Shown: positions 58,631-64,000 of the stretch, piece by piece
Layout of the letters: each line of letters begins with the position of its first letter
How positions within the stretch are numbered: position 1 is the stretch's first letter
Assembly: GCF_000154825.1 (NCBI RefSeq)
Contig: NZ_DS560019.1
Location: forward strand, 434,001-498,000
Direction of reading: 5' to 3'
DNA from: Anaerofustis stercorihominis DSM 17244
GTDB taxonomy: Bacteria; Bacillota; Clostridia; Eubacteriales; Anaerofustaceae
Length of the DNA stretch: 64,000 nt
Notes under the pieces: generated by a model
What the model saw: only the letters and a program-made list of their open reading frames with translations
The model's database searches: none
What the model was told of the DNA's origin: nothing
Translations under genes and position numbers: made by a program

Positions 58631-59491
58631 TTATTTTTTAAAGAAAGCTATTCCTACACAGTGAGGACCGGCATGAGTTCCGACAACCGCTCCGATATTT
58701 TTTACCGGAGATATATCGATATTTTCCAATTCATCAAAATTATTTAACATATATTCTTCAAAATGCTTAAAAGCTTCTTCATCATCAATATGCCCCATGA
58801 AAAAAGCTTTGGAGGTGTCTATACCATACGCTCTTGCTTTTTCTATTATAAATTGATAACCTTTCTTCCTTCCTCTTACTTTTTTTATAGGAACTACTTC
58901 ACCTCCGGTGATTTCAATCACAGGCATGATATTTAAAGTATTTCCTATAAATGCAGTTGCTTTTGAAAGCCTGCCTCCCATTACAAGATATTTATAATCT
59001 TCGATTAAAGCCAAAAGAGTACTTTTAGATTTAATCCTATTTATTTCTTCTTCTATATCTTTGCCTTTTAAACCTTTATCTCTAAGTTTGCATGCTTCTA
59101 GAACTATATTACACAGTCCTAAGGTCACGCTCATTGAATCGATAAGATGAACCCTGCTTTTCCTGTCCATATCCAAAGAATCTCTGACAAGTAAAGCAGA
59201 ATTATAAGAACCACTGAGCTTACTCGACAACGTTATTACAACTACTTCTTCCCCATTCTCGGTAAATTTCAAAAATAAATCCCTGAGCTGTCCTACAGGA
59301 ATTTGACTGGTCGTAGGAAGTTCCGTACAGGTAGATAACTTATCAAAAAATTCTCTATGATTGATAGTCACTCCATCTATATATTCTTCTTCCCCAAAAT
59401 AAATATTTAGAGGATACACATTGATATCATGTTCACTCATTTGTTCTTTAGTTAAATCTGCTGTAGAATCGGTTAATATGTTTACTTTCAT
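58631..59491 (-). CDS. DegV-family fatty-acid-binding protein (FakB-like)
   Basis: A 286-residue DegV protein: VNILTDSTADLT, TSQIPVGQL, SSKLSGSYNSA, and GAVVGTHAGPHCVGIAF at the end are the signature. DegV/FakB proteins bind a fatty acid for phosphorylation by FakA. I begin at ATG 59489-59491 (MKVNIL), behind AGGTG at a good distance; a GTG four codons upstream is less likely. No fakA is in the window. Confidence 0.88.
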   Translation of the reverse strand: MKVNILTDSTADLTKEQMSEHDINVYPLNIYFGEEEYIDGVTINHREFFDKLSTCTELPTTSQIPVGQLRDLFLKFTENGEEVVVITLSSKLSGSYNSALLVRDSLDMDRKSRVHLIDSMSVTLGLCNIVLEACKLRDKGLKGKDIEEEINRIKSKSTLLALIEDYKYLVMGGRLSKATAFIGNTLNIMPVIEITGGEVVPIKKVRGRKKGYQFIIEKARAYGIDTSKAFFMGHIDDEEAFKHFEEYMLNNFDELENIDISPVKNIGAVVGTHAGPHCVGIAFFKK

Positions 59492-59563
59492 TCTTTTTTT
59501 CACCTAACACATTTTTGATATTACAATAAAATATACACTTTATAATGACCATTGTCAAATTGA

Positions 59564-60301
59564 TTATAATATAAATCCGCCGTCCACACTTATAACTTGT
59601 CCAGTTATAAAAGACGCTTTATCACTTGCTAAAAATACTGCCATATTTGCAACATCTTCCGGTTTTCCAAGTCTACCGATCGGAGTCTCTTTAGATAATA
59701 TTTTTAAATCCTCATCGGAAAGATTATTATTCATTTTTGTATCAATTACTCCGGGTGCTATCACATTGACATTTATATTGCTCGGCCCGACTTCTTTGGA
59801 AAGAGCCTTGCTCATACCAATCAAAGCAGCTTTTGAAGCGGAGTAAGCAACTTCCATACTGGCTCCGCTTATCCCCCACATTGAAGAAATATTTATTATA
59901 TTTCCTTTTTTCCTATTTATCATATTTGGAATAAATGCTTTTGATAACATAAATGCACTTTTTACATTTATATTGAAAACATTATCCCATTCCTCTAAAC
60001 TCGTTTCGTCAAAAAATCTAATTAAACTGATTCCCGCATTGTTTATTAAAACATCTATATTTTCAATATTACTTTTTATCTCATTAATAACATTATTTAT
60101 CTCTTTTATATCCGTAAAATCGGCTTTTAAAGGTAATATCTTTATATCCTTACTATTATGAACTTTAATAAAATCATCTATGGATTTTTGATTTCTATTA
60201 TATAACAGTACTAAATCATAATTTTCATTATAAAAAGCATGAGCAAGGGAAATACCTATATCACCGCTTGCTCCGCTTATTACTGCAGTTTTATTTGACA
60301 T
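59564..60301 (-). CDS. SDR-family reductase, possibly EF-P 5-aminopentanone reductase-like
   Basis: A 245-residue short-chain dehydrogenase. ISGASGDIGIS binds the cofactor, NNAG follows, and SSMWGISGASMEVAYSASK holds the catalytic Ser, Tyr and Lys. The SSMWG...GAS.EVAYSASK pattern is that of the YmfI-type reductases that finish the EF-P 5-aminopentanol modification in Firmicutes. FabG is the alternative. It lies one base from glmM, downstream in the same operon. Confidence 0.72.
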   Translation of the reverse strand: MSNKTAVISGASGDIGISLAHAFYNENYDLVLLYNRNQKSIDDFIKVHNSKDIKILPLKADFTDIKEINNVINEIKSNIENIDVLINNAGISLIRFFDETSLEEWDNVFNINVKSAFMLSKAFIPNMINRKKGNIINISSMWGISGASMEVAYSASKAALIGMSKALSKEVGPSNINVNVIAPGVIDTKMNNNLSDEDLKILSKETPIGRLGKPEDVANMAVFLASDKASFITGQVISVDGGFIL

Positions 60302-60302
60302 A

Positions 60303-61652
60303 TCAAACTAATCTTTCTTCAATCAATTTAGCAAGTACAGTCGCATCCTTCTTGATTTCATCCTGATTTTCACCTTCAATCATAACTCTGACCAAAGGTT
60401 CTGTTCCGCTTGTTCTGATAAGGACCCTGCCGTTTCCCGCATATTTCTCTTCTATCTTTTTAATAGCAGACACTATAACATCATCTTTATCATAATCATT
60501 CTTTTTGTCGTTATTTACAGTTGCATTTACCAGTACCTGAGGATAAATAACCAAATCTTTTGTAAGCTCCGTTACATTCTTACCATATTCTTTCGCCGCT
60601 TTACAAACAAGCAAAGCTGTAGCTATTCCGTCGCCGGTAGAATTTATATCAGAGATAATGACATGACCAGATTGCTCTCCGCCGATATTATATCCTTCTT
60701 CCAACATTCTTTCCACAACGTATCTGTCACCGACCCCGGTTTCACTGATATTTATGCCTTTAGCCTTCAAAGCTTTTTTTACGCCAAGATTACTCATTAC
60801 CGTAAGAACTAAAGTATCCTTATTCAATTTGCCTTTATCCTTTAAATAACAGCTTAAGAGGTACATTATCTTATCTCCGTCAAATTCCTTACCTTTGTCG
60901 TCTACAAAAATGACTCTATCACCGTCGCCGTCAAAAGCTATCCCAAAATCAGCATTGGTCTCCAAAACTTTACTTGATAAGTTCTTAACACTTGTGGAAC
61001 CGCATTTATTATTGATATTTACTCCATTAGGATCGTTTGCGATCAAGACAGCATTGGCACCTAGTTTTTTAAAGATTTCCGGTCCGACTTTATATGTAGC
61101 ACCGTTTGCTAAATCCAATACGATATTAAGACCTTCCAAAGAATCTATATTTAATTTAGATAATAAATATTTTATATAAATATCTCCCGGATAAGCAATT
61201 TTAGTTTCTCTTCCTACTTTATCTCCGACAATATTCCTGTCTCTTACTTTGTCGAATATATATCGTTCTATCTCATCTTCCACTTCATCCGGAAGTTTAT
61301 GCCCCGTCTTACTGAAGAACTTTATTCCGTTATATTCATATGGATTATGAGAAGCGGAAATAACTATACCGCTGTCGGCATTGAACTCTTTAACTAAAAC
61401 GGAAACAGCAGGTGTTGGTATGATACCTGCATTTAAAACATTTCCTCCTGCAGACATTATCCCGCTTACTAATCCGGCATAAATCATGTCTCCTGAAATC
61501 CTTGTATCCATACCTACCACAAAAGTAGGTGCTTTATCATTATCCTTTGTTAATTTTATTGTAGCCGCATATCCTATTTTGTGCGCCAATTTGGATGTCA
61601 ACTGCGTATTTGCTACCCCTCTTACTCCGTCTGTTCCAAATAATCTTCCCAT
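60303..61652 (-). CDS. glmM: Phosphoglucosamine mutase
   Basis: A 449-residue GlmM, usual length. GTDGVRGVAN at the start, the phospho-serine loop SASHNPYEYNGIKFF, the metal loop DGDGDRVIFVD, the sugar-binding GEQSGHVI, and RTSGTEPLVRVMIEG for the phosphate. It converts glucosamine 6-phosphate to glucosamine 1-phosphate for peptidoglycan. Close to ybbR and a COG2509 flavoprotein in the same direction, as in many clostridia. Confidence 0.96.
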   Translation of the reverse strand: MGRLFGTDGVRGVANTQLTSKLAHKIGYAATIKLTKDNDKAPTFVVGMDTRISGDMIYAGLVSGIMSAGGNVLNAGIIPTPAVSVLVKEFNADSGIVISASHNPYEYNGIKFFSKTGHKLPDEVEDEIERYIFDKVRDRNIVGDKVGRETKIAYPGDIYIKYLLSKLNIDSLEGLNIVLDLANGATYKVGPEIFKKLGANAVLIANDPNGVNINNKCGSTSVKNLSSKVLETNADFGIAFDGDGDRVIFVDDKGKEFDGDKIMYLLSCYLKDKGKLNKDTLVLTVMSNLGVKKALKAKGINISETGVGDRYVVERMLEEGYNIGGEQSGHVIISDINSTGDGIATALLVCKAAKEYGKNVTELTKDLVIYPQVLVNATVNNDKKNDYDKDDVIVSAIKKIEEKYAGNGRVLIRTSGTEPLVRVMIEGENQDEIKKDATVLAKLIEERLV

Positions 61653-61673
61653 ATAATTTCCTCCTATGTAATA

Positions 61674-63245
61674 TTAATTTTCGTTTATGGCAAGTGCGGC
61701 TTTTATCCCATCCACTGCGCTTGATAATATACCTCCGGCATATCCTGCGCCTTCACCAATAGGATAAAGCCCCTTTATATTTTCACTTTCTAATGTATTT
61801 TTATCTCTTAAAATCCTTACGGGAGAAGAGGTCCTCGTTTCTACTCCGGTAATTATCCCGTTATAAAATGTTTCAAAAAAATTATTAAATGAAATCAAAG
61901 AATTTTTTATTGCATTATTTAAATTTTCGGGTAGAAGCTGATTCAAATCGCTTTCTTTTACTCCCGGTAAATAGCTCGGTTTGACATTTGTCTTTCCTTT
62001 TAAGCCTAAAAAATCATATATACTCATATATGGTGCTTTATAGTCGCTTCCGCCCATTTCATAAGCTTTTCTTTCTAAATCTTCCTGAAATTTTATTCCT
62101 GAAAATAGGTCGTTTCCATAGTCATTTTCATTCACATTTACAACGATAGCGGAATTGGTGTTTATCATATTCCTGCTTCTGAAGCTCATACCGTTTGTAA
62201 CTACCTGTCCCTTTGAGCTTGCTCCCGCAACAACTACACCTCCCGGACAGTTACAAAAAGAATAAACACCCTTTTTGGTTTCTTCATCATGATATGTAAG
62301 ATTATAGTCAGCAGCCCCCAAAACTTTATGTCCGGCATAATCACTGTAGCAACATCTGTCTATATCCTCTCTTAAATGTTCTACCCTAAATCCCAAAGCA
62401 AAAGATTTACTTACCATACTTACATTATGTTTATGTAACATCTTAAATGTATCTCTTGCACCGTTACCGATTCCCATGATAACTACATCGGAAAGAAACT
62501 CATCTTTATCATTAACTACGACACCTTTAACTTTATCATTATCTACAATAATATCGGTTACAGTTGATGAAAATTTAAACTCTCCTCCATAGTATTCTAT
62601 CAAAGCTTTTAAATCATCGACTATTGTTCTGAGTTTATCCGTTCCGAGATGAGGTTTATTTAAATATTTTATTTCTCTTGGAGCTCCGCAGCTTATAAAA
62701 GTATCTAAAACTTCATTTTTAAGCGGACTTTTGATCCTTGAATTAATTTTTCCGTCAGAGAATGTCCCTGCCCCGCCTAAACCGAATTGAACATTTGAAT
62801 TTTCATCAAGAACCGCATTATCGAAGAAATCCTTTACTGTTCCGACTCTGTCTTTTATTTCTTCGCCTCTTTCAAAAATAATAGGTTTATACCCCATCTT
62901 AGCAAGATAAAGTGCGGCAAATAATCCGCTTGGACCGCTTCCCACTATAATAGGTTTTATTTCTTTATTCTTATTATAATTGATTAAATTCTCTTTTTTA
63001 TTTTCATATACGCTTACCTTAAAACTTCTTGCTTTTGGTTTTGTCGGATACGAAAGTACAACGGAATAAACATAGAAAATCCCGTCAGTATTCCTTTTTC
63101 TTGCGTCTAGCGATTTCCTTATGATTTTTAAATCCTTAACCTTTTGTTCGGTAAGTTTAAGTTTATTGATTATTACTTCTCTCTCTCCGCTATGAGTTAG
63201 ACTTTCTATATTTATTTTTATATTTTCAATTAAATATTTTCTCAC
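61674..63245 (-). CDS. NAD(P)/FAD-dependent oxidoreductase (COG2509)
   Basis: A 523-residue flavoprotein of the COG2509 family. An N-terminal alpha/beta region (ferredoxin-like, residues 1-85) precedes the FAD site VGSGPSGLFAALYLAKMGY; further marks are FSDGKINSRI, CNCPGGVVVAG and a C-terminal GEGAGYAGGILSSAVDG. The family has no assigned reaction. Located between ybbR and glmM, two bases after ybbR, a frequent arrangement in clostridia. Confidence 0.85.
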   Translation of the reverse strand: MRKYLIENIKINIESLTHSGEREVIINKLKLTEQKVKDLKIIRKSLDARKRNTDGIFYVYSVVLSYPTKPKARSFKVSVYENKKENLINYNKNKEIKPIIVGSGPSGLFAALYLAKMGYKPIIFERGEEIKDRVGTVKDFFDNAVLDENSNVQFGLGGAGTFSDGKINSRIKSPLKNEVLDTFISCGAPREIKYLNKPHLGTDKLRTIVDDLKALIEYYGGEFKFSSTVTDIIVDNDKVKGVVVNDKDEFLSDVVIMGIGNGARDTFKMLHKHNVSMVSKSFALGFRVEHLREDIDRCCYSDYAGHKVLGAADYNLTYHDEETKKGVYSFCNCPGGVVVAGASSKGQVVTNGMSFRSRNMINTNSAIVVNVNENDYGNDLFSGIKFQEDLERKAYEMGGSDYKAPYMSIYDFLGLKGKTNVKPSYLPGVKESDLNQLLPENLNNAIKNSLISFNNFFETFYNGIITGVETRTSSPVRILRDKNTLESENIKGLYPIGEGAGYAGGILSSAVDGIKAALAINEN

Positions 63246-63247
63246 TA

Positions 63248-64000
63248 TTATATTTGTCCTTTTGTTATTTTTACGCTTACTGTATTTTTACTTACACTTT
63301 GAATTTTTACGCCGTCAGGTAATCCCTGGGTACTGATTTTTATTGCAACAGAATGAGTTCCTTCCGTCAATCCCGATAAATCAAGTGAGCCAACAAGGTT
63401 TTTTTCGCTTATTTCATTCAATAAAGCATTGTCCCCCGAAAGTAAAACACCGACTTTGTCATCGATCACTTCTGCACTGAGTCCGTCAGGTAGATTATCA
63501 AAAGTAAACGATGTTATATATATTGTTTTTTGTTTATCTCTGTCAACAGCAACACTGACATCCACGGTATCCTTCGAATCCACTACATGAACTCCTTCAG
63601 GCAAAACTAAATTCAGCTTCTTATCAATTGAAGAAGTTATATCTGATAAATCCAAAACTTCGGTATTTACTGTTTCGATTGAGTTCAATACATCTTCAGG
63701 ACCTGAAATTGTTACTTTAGTTTTATTAGGAGTTATACTTGTAATTTTATAGCCGTCTTTAGACTTCCCTTTCGTTTTTACCTTTATATCAACGTCTTTG
63801 GTCCTCCCTATATTTACATTAACGCTCGTAGTTTTAGGAGATAAATCGACATCTTTTATTTTTTTACCATTCTCATCGACAGCATATAAATTAACATTTG
63901 AAGTAAAATCTTCGCTTCTGTTATAAACATCTACCGTACCGACAATGGCTTTTACTTTGTCTACACTGTTTGAAGGTCCCGATATATGCACACTGTCTAC
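63248..64000 (-). CDS. YbbR/CdaR-domain protein (5' end beyond window)
   Basis: A partial frame of 250 codons open to the window edge; the first residues (VDSVHISGPSNSV) are inside a domain, so the start is missing. It holds about three YbbR repeats of roughly 80 residues, each with VxV(S/K)GP...V..V..VVDV-type strands (VTISGPEDVLNSIETVN; GVLLSGDNALLNEI). CdaR regulates the diadenylate cyclase CdaA, whose gene is probably just outside. Followed after two bases by the COG2509 gene and then glmM. Confidence 0.85.
   Translation of the reverse strand, partial: VDSVHISGPSNSVDKVKAIVGTVDVYNRSEDFTSNVNLYAVDENGKKIKDVDLSPKTTSVNVNIGRTKDVDIKVKTKGKSKDGYKITSITPNKTKVTISGPEDVLNSIETVNTEVLDLSDITSSIDKKLNLVLPEGVHVVDSKDTVDVSVAVDRDKQKTIYITSFTFDNLPDGLSAEVIDDKVGVLLSGDNALLNEISEKNLVGSLDLSGLTEGTHSVAIKISTQGLPDGVKIQSVSKNTVSVKITKGQI

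Noticed and set aside
1-64000. CRISPR arrays, insertion sequences, prophage or replication origin
   Set aside because: No regularly spaced repeats, transposase motifs, phage structural genes or DnaA-box clusters were noticed on reading both strands.

Overview
The window is AT-rich clostridial (Bacillota) chromosome. Evidence: low-GC codon use, strong Gram-positive Shine-Dalgarno sequences, T-rich intrinsic terminators, an L19 gene with a leader, a SpoVB-type flippase, CdaR/YbbR next to glmM, and anaerobic Fe-S enzymes (PFOR, NfnAB, several radical-SAM proteins). It looks like a fermentative anaerobe; the species cannot be fixed from the sequence alone. There is no integrase, transposase or CRISPR array, and both tRNAs are intact.

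Layout. 1-3566: 5'-truncated view of hisZ, a DUF975-like membrane protein, a 26-residue membrane peptide, a PIG-L deacetylase and tRNA-Arg. 3945-28556: a polyol/rare-sugar phosphotransferase (PTS) super-locus in about nine transcription units, interrupted only by a CHAP cell-wall hydrolase, a second tRNA-Arg and a YhcC-type radical-SAM gene. It holds two galactitol-family EIIC permeases, four EIIB proteins with the phospho-cysteine and one EIIB-like protein without it, two EIIA proteins, a PRD regulator carrying its own EIIB and EIIA domains, three zinc polyol dehydrogenases, three SDRs, three ribulose-phosphate-3-epimerase-family proteins, an RpiB-like isomerase, a KpsF/GutQ-like SIS isomerase, two class II aldolases, a HAD phosphatase, a cupin and two unknown small membrane proteins.

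28654-41292: MBL hydrolase, YgiQ, then convergent rsmA, SpoVB-like flippase, RluA pseudouridine synthase, VanY-type carboxypeptidase and an aminotransferase; then small proteins, an SPL-like radical-SAM enzyme, a pentapeptide-repeat protein, a GNAT and an EFR1 ferredoxin. 41701-48788: a redox operon encoding a soluble, internally duplicated RnfB-like polyferredoxin, pyruvate:ferredoxin oxidoreductase and both subunits of NfnAB. 48906-58441: trmD-rimM, M29 aminopeptidase and lipoprotein, a Cys-rich coat-like protein, a UvrD/HelD-type helicase, a decayed membrane gene, a flavin reductase, an M6 protease and rplS. 58508-64000: a 35-residue peptide, DegV, SDR, glmM, a COG2509 flavoprotein and partial ybbR.

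How it fits together. PTS-imported polyol phosphates would be oxidised by the dehydrogenases, interconverted by the epimerases and isomerases and fed to pentose-phosphate intermediates or cleaved by the aldolases. Pyruvate from that flux would reach PFOR, whose electrons could pass via the polyferredoxin to NfnAB. The substrate of each PTS is not determinable here. The main observations worth follow-up are the PTS super-locus with its cysteine-less EIIB, the tandem palindromes at its promoters, and the double-RnfB/PFOR/Nfn operon.
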